A DNA stretch of 64,000 nucleotides from Pseudomonas sp. NC02 (GTDB taxonomy: Bacteria > Pseudomonadota > Gammaproteobacteria > Pseudomonadales > Pseudomonadaceae): the NCBI RefSeq assembly GCF_002874965.1, contig NZ_CP025624.1:558001-622000 (forward strand), given 5' to 3'. Below are positions 8,160-18,474 of the stretch, in pieces. Position numbers and translations under genes: made by a program. The first letter of the stretch is position 1. Each line of letters begins with the position of its first letter. The notes beneath the pieces were generated by a model. It saw only the letters and a list, made by a program, of their open reading frames with translations, made no database searches and had not been told where the DNA came from.

Positions 8160-8774
8160 ATGCTGCTGATGCTCTACCTCATCGCCATCACCGCCGAAGC
8201 CATGACGGGTGCCTTGTCTGCCGGGCGGCGCGGGATGGACTGGTTCGGTGTGGTGCTGATCGCCTGCGTGACGGCGCTGGGCGGCGGTTCGGTGCGTGAC
8301 GTGTTGCTCGGCCACTACCCGCTGACCTGGGTCAAACACCCGGAGTACCTGGTGCTGACCTCCGTCGCGGCCCTGGTGACCATCTTCATCGCTCCATTGA
8401 TGCGCCACCTGCGGTCGCTGTTCCTCGCGTTGGACGCCGTGGGCCTGGTGGCCTTCACCCTGATCGGCAGCATGACCGCCCTGGAAATGGGCCACGGCAT
8501 GCTGGTGGCGTCAGTCAGCGGTGTGATCACCGGGGTATTTGGCGGCATCCTGCGGGATATCTTCTGCAACGACATTCCGTTGATCTTCCGCCGCGAGCTG
8601 TACGCCAGCGTGTCGTTCCTGGCCGCCTGGTTCTACATGCTGTGCATCTACCTTGAGCTGCCAAGTGAGCAATCGATCCTGCTGACGCTGTTCAGCGGCT
8701 TTCTATTGCGCCTGCTGGCGATCCGTTTTCACTGGGAAATGCCCAAGTTCGTCTACAACGACGACGTGCACTGA
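8160..8774 (+). CDS. Trimeric intracellular cation channel (TRIC/UPF0126) family protein
   Basis: 204-residue inner-membrane protein with about seven predicted helices and the internal duplication of the family. The glycine-rich signatures are Leu-Gly-Gly-Gly-Ser-Val-Arg-Asp and, about 75 residues later, Phe-Gly-Gly-Ile-Leu-Arg-Asp. Prokaryotic TRIC homologues form monovalent cation channels; the physiological role here is unknown. The ATG at 8160 has AAGGA upstream. The frame extends to 8031, but that part is REP sequence. The last 22 bp overlap the convergent end of queG. Confidence 0.85.
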   Translation: MLLMLYLIAITAEAMTGALSAGRRGMDWFGVVLIACVTALGGGSVRDVLLGHYPLTWVKHPEYLVLTSVAALVTIFIAPLMRHLRSLFLALDAVGLVAFTLIGSMTALEMGHGMLVASVSGVITGVFGGILRDIFCNDIPLIFRRELYASVSFLAAWFYMLCIYLELPSEQSILLTLFSGFLLRLLAIRFHWEMPKFVYNDDVH

Positions 8775-9835
8775 CGTTCGGCGTGCTGGTTCAGCGCCCA
8801 TTCCACATGTTCGCGCACCAGTTCCGAGGGGTATTCCCGACGCGCCTTCAGCGCTTCCAGCACCGGAATGCTTGATGGCGCATTGCCCAGGCCCACCGCC
8901 AGGTTGCGCAGCCAGCGCTCATAGCCGGCGCGGCGCAGGGGAGAACCTTCGGTGCTGCTGAGGAATCTGTCCTCGTCCCACATAAACAACTCGGCGAGCT
9001 CTGCGTTATCCAGGTTGTGCCGTGGCTTGAAATCGCCTTCGTCGGTAGGCCGCGCGAAACGATTCCACGGGCAAACGATCTGACAGTCATCGCAGCCGAA
9101 TACCCGATTGCCGATCAGTGGGCGCAGTTCTTCGGGGATCGCGCTTTTCAGCTCGATGGTCAGGTAGGAAATGCAGCGCCGGGCGTCCAGCACGTAGGGC
9201 CCGACGAAGGCGTTGGTAGGGCAGATATCCAGGCAGGCGGTGCAGCGGCCACAATGTTCGGTGGCGTGGGGTGGGTCGACCGGCAACGGCAGGTCGACAA
9301 ACAGCTCGCTCAGGAAGAAGTAACTGCCCGCCTTGCGATTGAGTACCAGGGTGTTCTTGCCGATCCAGCCGAGCCCGGCCTGCTCGGCGATGGCTTTTTC
9401 CAGCACGGGGGCGCTGTCGACAAAGGCGCGGAAGCCGAACGGGCCGATTTGCGCCTGGATGCGGTCGGCCAGTTGCTGCACGCGCTTGCGGATCAGCTTG
9501 TGGTAGTCGCGGCCCAGGGCGTAGCGGGAGATGTAGGCTTTTTCGGGTTTGGCCAGCAGTTGGGCCATTTGGGTGTCGCCTGGCAAGTAGTCCATGCGCA
9601 GTGAGACCACGCGCAAGGTGCCGGGTACCAGCTCCTCCGGGTGTGAGCGCTTGCTGCCGTGGGCGCCCATGTAGTCCATTTCGCCGTGGTAGCCGGCGTC
9701 GAGCCAGCGTTGCAGGTGCTGTTCATGCTCGGCGAGGTCGAGGCCGCTGATGCCCACTTGTTGAAAGCCCAGCTCGCGGCCCCAGTCTTTGATCGATTGG
9801 GCGAGGGCGGGCAGGTCGTAGGTAATAGCAGGCAT
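8753..9835 (-). CDS. queG: Epoxyqueuosine reductase
   Basis: Cobalamin- and iron-sulfur-dependent enzyme that makes the last reduction in queuosine synthesis on tRNA. Two ferredoxin-type clusters are visible: Cys-Gly-Arg-Cys-Thr-Ala-Cys-Leu-Asp-Ile-Cys-Pro near residue 195, and Cys-Asp-Asp-Cys-Gln-Ile-Val-Cys-Pro near 248. A HEAT-like tail occupies the last 60 residues. The start at 9835 (360 aa, Met-Pro-Ala-Ile) fits family length; the longer frame from 9910 would run into the nnrD leader. It diverges from nnrD and overlaps the TRIC gene end by 22 bp. Confidence 0.95.
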   Translation of the reverse strand: MPAITYDLPALAQSIKDWGRELGFQQVGISGLDLAEHEQHLQRWLDAGYHGEMDYMGAHGSKRSHPEELVPGTLRVVSLRMDYLPGDTQMAQLLAKPEKAYISRYALGRDYHKLIRKRVQQLADRIQAQIGPFGFRAFVDSAPVLEKAIAEQAGLGWIGKNTLVLNRKAGSYFFLSELFVDLPLPVDPPHATEHCGRCTACLDICPTNAFVGPYVLDARRCISYLTIELKSAIPEELRPLIGNRVFGCDDCQIVCPWNRFARPTDEGDFKPRHNLDNAELAELFMWDEDRFLSSTEGSPLRRAGYERWLRNLAVGLGNAPSSIPVLEALKARREYPSELVREHVEWALNQHAERQCTSSL

Positions 9836-9863
9836 GAACAAGAGAAACCGCAGGTTAGATGCG

Positions 9864-9869
9864 TATAAT
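9864..9869 (+). promoter_or_regulatory. Likely -10 element for the nnrD-tsaE-amiB-mutL operon
   Basis: Perfect TATAAT in the 62-bp queG/nnrD divergent region, with a predicted start about 22 nt before the nnrD ATG. No good -35 is visible at 17 bp, so activity may need an activator. The reverse complement could also contribute to queG transcription. Confidence 0.45.
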
Positions 9870-9897
9870 TCTGCCAGACATCGGAGCTTGAAGACGC

Positions 9898-10758
9898 ATG
9901 CCGCAGACAAAACACGAAATACCCGACGTTCAGCACCTGTTGCCCGGCCAATTGCCGCAACTCGCTGCGCGTTCCCCGGACGCCCATAAAGGCCAGTTCG
10001 GCCATGTATTGCTGATCGGCGGCGACCGCGGTTTTGGCGGCGCCGCCTTGCTCAGTGCTGAAAGTGCCCTGCGCAGTGGTGCCGGCATGGTTTCCCTGGC
10101 GACCCGTAGCGAACACGTCGGTGCGGCGCTGGCGCGGTTGCCGGAAGTGATGACGGTGGGCGTGCACTCGGCCAATCAATTGATGGGCCTGCTGGAAAAG
10201 ATTTCCGTGATCGTCATCGGCCCGGGCCTGGGCGAGGCCTCCTGGGGCAAAAGCCTGCTGTCGGTAGCGGCCAATGCCAGGCAGCCGCAAGTCTGGGACG
10301 CCGATGCCTTGAACCTGCTGGCGGCGGGCAGCGCCAGCCTGCCGGCCAATTGCGTGATCACTCCGCATCCTGGCGAAGCGGCCCGCTTGATGGGTATTTC
10401 GACAGCCGAGGTTCAGGCCGACCGCCTTAACGTGGCGCGCGCCTTGAGTCAGAAATTCAATGTGGTGGCGATCCTCAAGGGCGCCGGCAGCTTGATCGCC
10501 AGCCCGGACGGTCGGGTTGCCCGCTGCGATCAGGGCCATCCTGCAATGGCAACCGCTGGCCTTGGCGATGTGTTGGCCGGCCTGGTCGGTGCTTTGCTGG
10601 CGCAAGGCATGCCGGCATTTGATGCCGCCTGCCTGGCGGTCTGGCTGCATGCCACTGCCGGAGATCGCCAGGGTACCTACGGTCGCGGGCTGGCCGCCAG
10701 TGACCTGATTCCTGCCATTCGTCAGTTGCTGGAGGAGCAATCGCCGTGTCTGAAGTAG
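9898..10758 (+). CDS. nnrD: ADP/ATP-dependent NAD(P)H-hydrate dehydratase
   Basis: Repairs hydrated NADH and NADPH. The 286-residue ribokinase-like protein corresponds to the C-terminal half of E. coli Nnr (YjeF). Motifs: Gly-His-Val-Leu-Leu-Ile-Gly-Gly, Ile-Gly-Pro-Gly-Leu-Gly, Thr-Pro-His-Pro-Gly-Glu-Ala, Leu-Lys-Gly-Ala-Gly and the nucleotide loop Ala-Gly-Leu-Gly-Asp-Val-Leu-Ala-Gly. The N-terminal epimerase domain is absent, so the epimerase must be a separate gene outside the window or missing. It overlaps tsaE by 13 bp, consistent with translational coupling. Confidence 0.9.
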   Translation: MPQTKHEIPDVQHLLPGQLPQLAARSPDAHKGQFGHVLLIGGDRGFGGAALLSAESALRSGAGMVSLATRSEHVGAALARLPEVMTVGVHSANQLMGLLEKISVIVIGPGLGEASWGKSLLSVAANARQPQVWDADALNLLAAGSASLPANCVITPHPGEAARLMGISTAEVQADRLNVARALSQKFNVVAILKGAGSLIASPDGRVARCDQGHPAMATAGLGDVLAGLVGALLAQGMPAFDAACLAVWLHATAGDRQGTYGRGLAASDLIPAIRQLLEEQSPCLK

Positions 10759-11216
10759 TTCTTTTCCTGCCTGATGAAGACGCCATGGTCGCCTTGGGCA
10801 ACCGTATTGCCCGGGTCACTCAAGGCTCAGGGCTGATCTTTCTGGAAGGCGATCTCGGCGCCGGAAAAACCACCTTGTCCCGGGGCATCATTCGCGGGTT
10901 GGGGCACGCGGGTGCTGTGAAAAGCCCTACGTTCACCTTGGTAGAACCCTACGAAATCGGTGACGTACGAGCGTTCCACTTCGACCTGTATCGCCTGGTG
11001 GACCCGGAAGAACTGGAATACATGGGCATTCGTGATTACTTCGATGAGGACGCCTTGTGCCTGATCGAGTGGCCAGATAAAGGCACAGGCTTTTTGCCAA
11101 AGCCGGACCTGACCATTACCATTACCCCGCATAAGCAAGGACGTCAGCTGAAGTTGTTGTCCCAGAGCGCGCGCGGCGAGTCGTGGTGCGCCGCCTTGGC
11201 ATTGGAATTCAAATAA
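10746..11216 (+). CDS. tsaE: tRNA N6-threonylcarbamoyladenosine synthesis ATPase TsaE
   Basis: ATPase subunit of the TsaBDE complex that installs t6A37 on ANN-decoding tRNAs. The 156-residue protein has the Walker A motif Gly-Asp-Leu-Gly-Ala-Gly-Lys-Thr-Thr at about residues 35-43, Ser-Pro-Thr-Phe-Thr-Leu-Val, and the switch Asp-Leu-Tyr-Arg. It starts at a GTG (10746) inside the end of nnrD, preceded by a strong GGAGGAG. amiB follows within 16 nt, so the genes are in one operon. Confidence 0.95.
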   Translation: MSEVVLFLPDEDAMVALGNRIARVTQGSGLIFLEGDLGAGKTTLSRGIIRGLGHAGAVKSPTFTLVEPYEIGDVRAFHFDLYRLVDPEELEYMGIRDYFDEDALCLIEWPDKGTGFLPKPDLTITITPHKQGRQLKLLSQSARGESWCAALALEFK

Positions 11217-11231
11217 TTGATGGGGTTAGGT

Positions 11232-12653
11232 ATGCGCTTTCGCGCGTTGGTTACTGTCGTAGGGGTGTTGCTTGCGGCAATGACTTTCAATGCACTGGCG
11301 GCCTCACAGGTGAAAAGTGTTCGCCTGTGGCGGGCACCGGATAACACGCGACTGGTATTCGACCTGTCTGGCCCGGTTCAGCACAGCGTCTTCACCCTCA
11401 CGGCGCCTGATCGCCTGGTGATTGATATCAACGGTGCGACCCTGGCCGCGCCGTTGAAAGTCGCCATGGCCAATACCCCGATTACCGCGATGCGCTCGGC
11501 CCAGCGTACGCCGACCGACCTGCGGGTGGTCATCGACCTGAAAAAGGCCGTGACCCCGAAAAGCTTCGTGCTGGCGCCCAACGCGCAGTATGGCAACCGG
11601 CTGGTGGTCGACCTGTTCGACAACGCCGCCGATGCCGCGCCGCCGCCTGCGCCAACTCCAAGCGTCGCGACGATACCTGCGGTGCCGGTCAACCAGTCGC
11701 AACCCCAGGTCAAATTGCCGCCGCTGCCACCGGCTCCGGCGGGCAAACGTGACATTATCGTGGTCATCGATGCCGGTCACGGCGGCGAAGACCCGGGTGC
11801 CTCGGGCTCGCGCGGCCAGCATGAAAAAGACGTAGTACTGGCTATCGCCCGCGAACTGCAGCGCCAGATCAATGGCATGAAAGGCTACCGCGCCGAGCTG
11901 ACCCGGACCGGCGACTACTTTATTCCGCTGCGTGGCCGTACCGAAATCGCCCGCAAGAAGGGCGCCGACCTGTTCGTCTCGATCCACGCCGACGCCGCAC
12001 CTTCGGCCGCGGCGTTTGGTGCCTCGGTGTTTGCCCTGTCTGATCGCGGCGCTACGTCCGAGACCGCCCGCTGGCTGGCGGACAGTGAAAACCGTTCCGA
12101 CTTGATCGGCGGGGCTGGCAACGTATCCCTCGACGACAAGGACAAGATGCTCGCTGGCGTATTGCTCGATCTGTCGATGACTGCCTCGCTGACCTCTAGC
12201 CTGAACGTGGGGCAGAAAGTCCTGAGCAACATTGGTCGCGTCACCTCGCTGCACAAACAGCGCGTGGAACAGGCCGGGTTCATGGTGCTCAAGTCGCCGG
12301 ATATTCCGTCGATCCTGGTGGAAACCGGGTTTATCTCCAACTCCAACGAAGCCTCGAAACTGGCCTCGGCCAGCCACCAGCAGGCGTTGGCGCGCTCCAT
12401 CAGCGCCGGTGTTCGCCAGTTCTTCCAGCAGAACCCGCCGCCGGGCACTTATATAGCCTGGCTGCGTGACTCCGGGAAAATCGCCCAGGGCCCGCGTGAC
12501 CATCGCGTGCAGCCGGGCGACACCCTGGCGATGCTGGCGGTGCGCTTCCAGGTGTCAGCGGCAACCTTGCGCAGTGCCAACAACCTCAAGACCGATGAAT
12601 TGAAGGTCGGCCAGGTGTTGACCATCCCGGGCACTGAACTGGCGGCGCAATAA
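11232..12653 (+). CDS. amiB: N-acetylmuramoyl-L-alanine amidase with AMIN and LysM domains
   Basis: Periplasmic amidase that splits septal peptidoglycan during cell separation. The 473-residue precursor has a signal peptide (1-24, ending Asn-Ala-Leu-Ala-Ala), an AMIN domain (about 28-120) and a Pro-rich linker (135-172). An Amidase_3 domain (about 175-405) carries the zinc ligands His (in Asp-Ala-Gly-His-Gly-Gly), Glu (His-Glu-Lys-Asp), His (Ser-Ile-His-Ala-Asp) and the catalytic Glu (Val-Glu-Thr-Gly-Phe). A LysM repeat is at the C-terminus (about 425-470). The ATG at 11232 gives the clean signal peptide; TTG 11217 and ATG 11220 are alternatives. Its stop overlaps the mutL start by 1 nt. Confidence 0.95.
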   Translation: MRFRALVTVVGVLLAAMTFNALAASQVKSVRLWRAPDNTRLVFDLSGPVQHSVFTLTAPDRLVIDINGATLAAPLKVAMANTPITAMRSAQRTPTDLRVVIDLKKAVTPKSFVLAPNAQYGNRLVVDLFDNAADAAPPPAPTPSVATIPAVPVNQSQPQVKLPPLPPAPAGKRDIIVVIDAGHGGEDPGASGSRGQHEKDVVLAIARELQRQINGMKGYRAELTRTGDYFIPLRGRTEIARKKGADLFVSIHADAAPSAAAFGASVFALSDRGATSETARWLADSENRSDLIGGAGNVSLDDKDKMLAGVLLDLSMTASLTSSLNVGQKVLSNIGRVTSLHKQRVEQAGFMVLKSPDIPSILVETGFISNSNEASKLASASHQQALARSISAGVRQFFQQNPPPGTYIAWLRDSGKIAQGPRDHRVQPGDTLAMLAVRFQVSAATLRSANNLKTDELKVGQVLTIPGTELAAQ

Positions 12654-14560
12654 TGAGCGAAACAGTCTTGAGCAATACCTCGCGCATCGAGCTGCTAAGC
12701 CCGCGTCTCGCCAACCAGATCGCGGCGGGTGAGGTGGTCGAGCGGCCAGCGTCGGTGATCAAGGAGTTGCTGGAAAACAGTATCGACTCCGGCGCCAGGC
12801 GCATTGATGTCGATGTTGAGCAGGGCGGCGTCAAGCTGCTGCGAGTGCGCGACGACGGCAGCGGGATTTCCTCCGATGACCTGCCGCTGGCCCTGGCCCG
12901 TCACGCCACCAGCAAGATTCGCGACCTGGAAGACCTGGAACGGGTGATGAGCCTCGGGTTTCGTGGTGAGGCCCTGGCTTCCATCAGCTCGGTGGCTCGC
13001 CTGACCCTGACGTCCCGCACCCGCGACGCCGACCAGGCCTGGCAGGTTGAAACCGAAGGCCGCGACATGGCGCCCCGGGTCCAGCCGGCGGCACATCCGG
13101 TGGGCACCTCGGTGGAAGTGCGCGACCTGTTCTTCAACACCCCGGCCCGGCGTAAATTCCTCAAGGCCGAAAAAACCGAATTCGATCACCTGCAGGAAGT
13201 CATCAAGCGCCTGGCCCTGGCGCGGTTTGATGTGGCTTTCCACCTGCGCCACAACGGCAAGACCATCCTCAGCCTGCACGAGGCCCATGATGATGCGGCC
13301 CGTGCGCGGCGTGTCTCGGCCATCTGCGGCGCGGGGTTCCTGGAGCAGGCGCTGCCGATCGAGATCGAGCGCAATGGCCTGCGGCTGTGGGGTTGGGTGG
13401 GGTTGCCGACTTTCTCCCGTAGCCAGGCGGACATGCAGTATTTCTTCGTGAATGGCCGGGCGGTGCGCGACAAGCTGGTGGCCCACGCGGTGCGCCAGGC
13501 GTATCGCGACGTGCTGTTCAACGGGCGGCATCCGACGTTTGTGCTGTTTTTCGAGGTCGACCCGTCGGTGGTCGACGTCAACGTGCACCCGACCAAGCAC
13601 GAAGTGCGCTTCCGTGACGGTCGCATGGTCCACGACTTTCTTTACGGCACCCTGCACCGCGCCTTGGGCGATGTGCGGCCGGATGATCACCTGGCGGCGC
13701 CGATTGTCACGGCTGTTGTCCGTCCTTCAGGGCCGGAAGCCGGCGAGTTCGGGCCCCAGGGCGAAATGAGCCTGGCGGCCAACCTGCTGCAATCGCCGCA
13801 AGCCCAGCCGAGCTATACCGCACCAGGCTCAGGCGCCGGTTATCAATACCAGTACACCCCGCGTCCGCAATCGGCGGTGCCGGTGGCCGAGGCCCAGGCG
13901 GCCTATCGCGAGTTTTTCGCGCCGCTGCCCGGCGCCGAGCCAGGCGCTGCCTCGTTGCCGGAAGGCCAGGGCGACGTGCCGCCGTTGGGTTACGCGCTGG
14001 CACAGCTCAAGGGTATCTATATTCTTGCGGAAAACGCCCATGGCCTGGTGCTGGTGGACATGCACGCCGCCCACGAGCGGATCATGTACGAGCGCCTGAA
14101 GATCGCCATGGCCAGCGAAGGCCTGAGCGGCCAGCCGCTGCTGGTGCCGGAATCCCTGGCGGTCAGCCAGCGGGAAGCGGATTGCGCCGAAGAGCACGTC
14201 AGCGTGTTCCAGAAGCTGGGCTTTGAGTTGCAACGCCTGGGGCCGGAAACCCTGGCTATCCGCCAGATTCCGGCTTTGCTCAAGCAGGCAGAGGCCAACC
14301 GGCTGGTGGCCGACGTACTGGCGGACCTGATGGAATACGGCACCAGTGACCGGATCCAGGCCCACATCAATGAACTGCTCGGCACCATGGCCTGTCACGG
14401 CGCCATCCGGGCCAACCGCCGGCTGGCCTTGCCGGAAATGAACGGCCTGCTGCGGGACATGGAAAACACCGAGCGCAGCGGCCAGTGCAACCATGGTCGC
14501 CCGACCTGGACCCAGATGGGCCTGGACGACCTCGACAAACTGTTCTTGCGCGGCCGTTGA
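12653..14560 (+). CDS. mutL: DNA mismatch repair protein MutL
   Basis: Coordinates MutS recognition with strand incision. The 635-residue protein has an N-terminal GHKL ATPase domain (about 1-335) with [11 protein letters not shown] and Gly-Phe-Arg-Gly-Glu-Ala-Leu. A variable Pro/Gln-rich linker (about 350-440) leads to a C-terminal dimerisation domain. The latter contains Asp469-Met-His-Ala, then Glu and Glu spaced as in the DMHAx2Ex4E metal-binding motif, so this MutL should be an endonuclease, as expected outside MutH-bearing enterics. It overlaps both amiB and miaA by 1 nt. Confidence 0.97.
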   Translation: MSETVLSNTSRIELLSPRLANQIAAGEVVERPASVIKELLENSIDSGARRIDVDVEQGGVKLLRVRDDGSGISSDDLPLALARHATSKIRDLEDLERVMSLGFRGEALASISSVARLTLTSRTRDADQAWQVETEGRDMAPRVQPAAHPVGTSVEVRDLFFNTPARRKFLKAEKTEFDHLQEVIKRLALARFDVAFHLRHNGKTILSLHEAHDDAARARRVSAICGAGFLEQALPIEIERNGLRLWGWVGLPTFSRSQADMQYFFVNGRAVRDKLVAHAVRQAYRDVLFNGRHPTFVLFFEVDPSVVDVNVHPTKHEVRFRDGRMVHDFLYGTLHRALGDVRPDDHLAAPIVTAVVRPSGPEAGEFGPQGEMSLAANLLQSPQAQPSYTAPGSGAGYQYQYTPRPQSAVPVAEAQAAYREFFAPLPGAEPGAASLPEGQGDVPPLGYALAQLKGIYILAENAHGLVLVDMHAAHERIMYERLKIAMASEGLSGQPLLVPESLAVSQREADCAEEHVSVFQKLGFELQRLGPETLAIRQIPALLKQAEANRLVADVLADLMEYGTSDRIQAHINELLGTMACHGAIRANRRLALPEMNGLLRDMENTERSGQCNHGRPTWTQMGLDDLDKLFLRGR

Positions 14561-15531
14561 TGAGTGCCTTGCCCCCCGCCATCTTCCTGATGGGCCCGAC
14601 GGCCGCCGGCAAGACCGACCTGGCCATCGAGCTGACCAAGGTCTTGCCGTGCGAGTTGATCAGTGTCGACTCTGCACTGGTTTACCGGGACATGGACATC
14701 GGCACTGCCAAACCTTCAAAAGAGCTGCTGGCCCAGTATCCGCACCGGTTGATCGACATTATTGATCCCAGCGAGAGCTATTCGGCGGCGGATTTTCGCA
14801 TCGATGCGCTGGCCGCCATGGCCGATATCACCACGCGGGGCAAGATTCCGCTGCTGGTCGGCGGCACGATGCTCTACTACAAGGCCTTGCAGGAAGGTCT
14901 GGCTGATATGCCGCCAGCTGATCCACAGGTGCGCGCCGAACTTGAAGAAGAGGCTGCGCGCCTTGGCTGGCAGGCCTTGCACGATCAGTTGGCCATTGTG
15001 GATCCGGTTTCCGCCGCGCGAATTCATCCCAATGACCCCCAGCGCCTGACGCGAGCGTTGGAAGTCTGGCGGGTCAGTGGCCAGACCATGACTGAACACA
15101 GGCTGAAACAAACTGCGCAAAGTGCTGAAGCAGGCGCCTCGGGACACTCACAATTGCCCTATACTGTGGCGAATCTGGCCATCGCTCCGACGGATCGCCA
15201 GGTGCTGCATGAACGAATTGCACAAAGATTCACAATTATGTTGGAACAGGGGTTTGTGGAGGAGGTCGTAGCACTGCGTTCAAGAGGTGACCTGCATCCA
15301 GGGCTGCCTTCGATACGTGCTGTAGGCTACCGCCAAGTCTGGGATCATCTGGATGGCAAGCTGACGTCAGCCGAAATGCAGGAGCGCGGCATCATTGCTA
15401 CGCGCCAATTGGCGAAGCGTCAGTTCACCTGGTTGCGCAGTTGGAGCGATTTGCACTGGCTGGACAGCCTGGACAGCGACAATCTGTCACGCGCCTTGAA
15501 ATACTTGGGAACGGTCTCCATATTGAGCTGA
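14560..15531 (+). CDS. miaA: tRNA dimethylallyltransferase
   Basis: Prenylates A37 of tRNAs reading UNN codons. The 323-residue protein begins with a P-loop, Gly-Pro-Thr-Ala-Ala-Gly-Lys-Thr, at residues 12-19. Then come Asp-Ser-Ala-Leu-Val-Tyr-Arg and Gly-Thr-Ala-Lys-Pro (substrate site) and the C-terminal [10 protein letters not shown]. The ATG at 14560 overlaps the mutL TGA; the longer frame from 14485 lies inside mutL. hfq follows after about 90 nt, the classical miaA-hfq-hflX order. Confidence 0.97.
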   Translation: MSALPPAIFLMGPTAAGKTDLAIELTKVLPCELISVDSALVYRDMDIGTAKPSKELLAQYPHRLIDIIDPSESYSAADFRIDALAAMADITTRGKIPLLVGGTMLYYKALQEGLADMPPADPQVRAELEEEAARLGWQALHDQLAIVDPVSAARIHPNDPQRLTRALEVWRVSGQTMTEHRLKQTAQSAEAGASGHSQLPYTVANLAIAPTDRQVLHERIAQRFTIMLEQGFVEEVVALRSRGDLHPGLPSIRAVGYRQVWDHLDGKLTSAEMQERGIIATRQLAKRQFTWLRSWSDLHWLDSLDSDNLSRALKYLGTVSILS

Positions 15532-15624
15532 GTCCTTGCAATTGCCGTCTATCCTTGGGGGTGTGACGGCCATGAGCTATCTATTTTCCGATTTTTATTA
15601 TTGATCCTTAAAGGAGTGCGGCAC

Positions 15625-15888
15625 ATGTCAAAAGGGCATTCGCTACAAGACCCTTACTTGAATACTTTACGTAAAGAGAAAGTTGGGGTTTCCATCTATC
15701 TGGTCAACGGTATCAAGCTGCAAGGTACGATCGAGTCGTTCGACCAGTTCGTGATCCTGCTGAAAAACACCGTAAGCCAAATGGTTTACAAGCACGCTAT
15801 CTCGACCGTAGTGCCGGTTCGTCCAATTCGTCTGCCTAGCGCAACCGAAGAACAGGGTGACGCCGAGCCTGCACCAGGTAACGCCTGA
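15625..15888 (+). CDS. hfq: RNA chaperone Hfq
   Basis: Hexameric Sm-like protein that pairs small RNAs with mRNAs. The 87-residue product has the Sm1 core (Gln-Asp-Pro-Tyr-Leu-Asn ... Val-Asn-Gly-Ile-Lys-Leu-Gln-Gly) and the Sm2 motif Tyr-Lys-His-Ala-Ile-Ser. A short acidic C-terminal tail replaces the long tail of enterics. The start follows AAAGGAG at correct spacing; a longer frame from 15601 lacks support. hflX begins 12 nt after the stop. Confidence 0.98.
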   Translation: MSKGHSLQDPYLNTLRKEKVGVSIYLVNGIKLQGTIESFDQFVILLKNTVSQMVYKHAISTVVPVRPIRLPSATEEQGDAEPAPGNA

Positions 15889-15900
15889 TAGGAGTCTCCT

Positions 15901-17202
15901 TTGTTCTTTGAGCGCCACGGTGGTGGTGAGCGAGTAATCCTCGTTCACTTGGATGGACAGGACCCTGAGGCGCGCGAAGATCCGCAGGAGTTTCAGGAGT
16001 TGGCAAATTCGGCCGGCGCCGAGACCGTCGCGTTTTTTAACGTGCCGCGTCATCGGCCAACCGCCAAATTCCTGATCGGCAGCGGCAAGGTCGAGGAACT
16101 GCGCGACCTGGTCCACGCCGAAAAGGCCGATCTGGTGATTTTCAATCACATCCTCACGCCCAGTCAGGAACGTAACCTCGAACGAGTTTTCGAGTGTCGC
16201 GTGATCGACCGCACGGGTCTGATTCTCGATATTTTCGCTCAACGCGCCCGTACCCATGAAGGCAAGCTCCAGGTAGAACTGGCCCAGCTTGACCACATGA
16301 GCACCCGGCTGGTTCGTGGCTGGACTCACCTTGAGCGCCAGGGTGGCGGCATCGGCATGCGCGGCCCGGGTGAAACCCAGCTGGAAACCGACCGGCGTCT
16401 GCTGCGGGTGCGCCTGCGGCAGATCAAGGGCCGCCTGGAGAAGGTGCGCAGCCAGCGCGAACAATCGCGACGTGGCCGTATGCGTGCGGATATCCCGACC
16501 GTTTCCCTGGTGGGCTATACCAACGCCGGCAAATCCACACTCTTCAACAACGTGACGAAATCGGACGTGTACGCGGCCGACCAACTGTTCGCGACCCTCG
16601 ACCCGACCTTGCGCCGTCTGGAACTGGACGACCTGGGGCCGATTGTCCTGGCCGATACCGTGGGTTTCATTCGTCACTTGCCCCACAAGCTGGTCGAGGC
16701 ATTTCGGTCTACGCTCGAAGAGTCGAGCAATTCCGACCTGCTGTTGCACGTGATCGATGCGGCCGAACCGGATCGCATGTTGCAGATTGAACAGGTCATG
16801 GTGGTGCTGGGCGAGATTGGTGCCCAGGACTTGCCGATCCTCGAGGTCTATAACAAACTCGATTTGCTTGAAGGCGTTGAGCCACAAATCCAGCGCGACG
16901 AAAACGGCAAGCCCCAGCGGGTCTGGCTGTCGGCGCGTGATGGCAGTGGCCTGGAATTGCTTGAACAAGCCATTGCCGAGCTGTTGGGCAGCGATTTGTT
17001 CGTCGGCACCTTGCGCTTGCCGCAGCGTTTTGCTCGACTGCGTGCACAGTTTTTCGAGCTGGGCGCGGTACAGAAAGAAGAACACGACGAAGAAGGTGTC
17101 AGCTTGCTGGCCGTTCGATTGCCGCGCTCGGAGCTGAATCGGCTGGTCAGCCGTGAAGGCGTTGTGCCGACAGAGTTCATCGAACAACACACTTTGCAAT
17201 AA
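15901..17202 (+). CDS. hflX: Ribosome-rescue GTPase HflX
   Basis: GTPase that binds 50S subunits and splits stalled or heat-damaged ribosomes. The 433-residue protein has the HflX N-terminal domain with Ile-Gly-Ser-Gly-Lys-Val-Glu-Glu-Leu. A helical linker with Arg-Gly-Pro-Gly-Glu-Thr-Gln-Leu-Glu precedes the G domain, which starts with Gly-Tyr-Thr-Asn-Ala-Gly-Lys-Ser-Thr (residue 205). Asp-Thr-Val-Gly-Phe and Asn-Lys-Leu-Asp follow. Translation starts at TTG 15901, with AGGAGT upstream. Confidence 0.96.
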   Translation: MFFERHGGGERVILVHLDGQDPEAREDPQEFQELANSAGAETVAFFNVPRHRPTAKFLIGSGKVEELRDLVHAEKADLVIFNHILTPSQERNLERVFECRVIDRTGLILDIFAQRARTHEGKLQVELAQLDHMSTRLVRGWTHLERQGGGIGMRGPGETQLETDRRLLRVRLRQIKGRLEKVRSQREQSRRGRMRADIPTVSLVGYTNAGKSTLFNNVTKSDVYAADQLFATLDPTLRRLELDDLGPIVLADTVGFIRHLPHKLVEAFRSTLEESSNSDLLLHVIDAAEPDRMLQIEQVMVVLGEIGAQDLPILEVYNKLDLLEGVEPQIQRDENGKPQRVWLSARDGSGLELLEQAIAELLGSDLFVGTLRLPQRFARLRAQFFELGAVQKEEHDEEGVSLLAVRLPRSELNRLVSREGVVPTEFIEQHTLQ

Positions 17203-17298
17203 AAGCCTGAGAAAGCGGTTGTGCCGCTGTGACAGGCATTCTGTAGCATTGGTCGGCGCGCCGTGGGTGCGTCTTTGCTTTATCAGATGGAGAGCGCT

Positions 17299-18474
17299 AT
17301 GGCTTGGAATGAGCCGGGTGGCAACTCGAATAATCAGGATCCTTGGGGTGGTAAACGCCGCAATAATGGCGACCGCAAGGGGCCACCAGATCTCGACGAG
17401 GCCTTCCGAAAGCTGCAGGAAAGCCTGAATGGGTTGTTCGGTGGTGGAAAAAAACGTGGTGGTGACGAAGGCGGTCGTACGAGCAAGGGCGGTGGTTACG
17501 GCCTGCTCGGCATCGGCCTCGTCGTGCTGGCGGCCGTCTGGCTGTACAGCGCCGTCTATGTGGTGGACGAGCAGGAGCAAGCCGTGGTGCTGCGCTTCGG
17601 CAAGTACTACGAGACTGTCGGCCCTGGCCTGAACATCTACTTCCCGCCGATCGACAAGAAGTACATGGAAAACGTCACGCGTGAGCGTGCCTACACCAAG
17701 CAGGGCCAGATGCTGACCGAAGACGAGAACATCGTCGAAGTGCCGCTGACCGTGCAGTACAAGATCAGCAACCTGCAGGACTTCGTGCTGAACGTCGACC
17801 AGCCGGAGATCAGCCTGCAACATGCGACCGAAAGCGCCCTGCGCCACGTGGTGGGTTCCACCGCAATGGACCAGGTGCTGACTGAAGGCCGTGAATTGAT
17901 GGCCAGCGAAATCAAGGAGCGCCTGCAACGGTTCCTCGACACGTACCGCACCGGTATCACCGTGACCCAGGTCAACGTACAGAGCGCAGCGGCACCGCGT
18001 GAAGTGCAGGAAGCCTTCGATGACGTGATCCGTGCCCGTGAAGACGAGCAGCGTTCGCGCAACCAGGCTGAAACCTACGCCAACGGCGTGGTGCCGGAAG
18101 CCCGTGGCCAGGCCCAGCGCATCCTTGAGGATGCCAACGGTTACCGCGACGAAGTGGTCTCCCGCGCCAAGGGTGAGGCAGATCGTTTCACCAAGCTGGT
18201 GGCCGAGTACCGCAAGGCACCGGAAGTCACCCGTGAGCGTCTGTACCTGGACACCATGCAGGAAGTCTTCAGCAACACCAGCAAGGTTCTCGTGACCGGC
18301 AGCAAGGGCGGGCAGAACAATCTGCTGTACCTGCCGCTGGACAAGATGATCGAAGGTGGTCGTAGCAGCACCAGCGCACCGGCTACCGGTTCCAATGCTG
18401 CTGCCAACGAAGCGAGCGCCCGTGCGGCCGCTGACCTGCTGCAACAGCAAACACGTACCAGGGAGAGTCGTTGA
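17299..18474 (+). CDS. hflK: FtsH protease modulator HflK
   Basis: SPFH-family membrane protein that with HflC forms a cage around FtsH and limits its access to membrane substrates. The 391-residue protein has a Gly/Asn/Lys-rich cytoplasmic N-terminus (1-70), one membrane helix (about 73-95), an SPFH domain beginning Asp-Glu-Gln-Glu-Gln-Ala-Val-Val-Leu-Arg-Phe-Gly, and a long coiled coil. The ATG at 17299 has GGAGAG upstream. It ends in TGA overlapping the hflC ATG. Confidence 0.96.
   Translation: MAWNEPGGNSNNQDPWGGKRRNNGDRKGPPDLDEAFRKLQESLNGLFGGGKKRGGDEGGRTSKGGGYGLLGIGLVVLAAVWLYSAVYVVDEQEQAVVLRFGKYYETVGPGLNIYFPPIDKKYMENVTRERAYTKQGQMLTEDENIVEVPLTVQYKISNLQDFVLNVDQPEISLQHATESALRHVVGSTAMDQVLTEGRELMASEIKERLQRFLDTYRTGITVTQVNVQSAAAPREVQEAFDDVIRAREDEQRSRNQAETYANGVVPEARGQAQRILEDANGYRDEVVSRAKGEADRFTKLVAEYRKAPEVTRERLYLDTMQEVFSNTSKVLVTGSKGGQNNLLYLPLDKMIEGGRSSTSAPATGSNAAANEASARAAADLLQQQTRTRESR

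Noticed and set aside
15667..18450. 927-codon antisense frame across hfq, hflX and hflK
   Set aside because: Composition artefact opposite three conserved genes; it spans intergenic sequence and has no ribosome site or domain.
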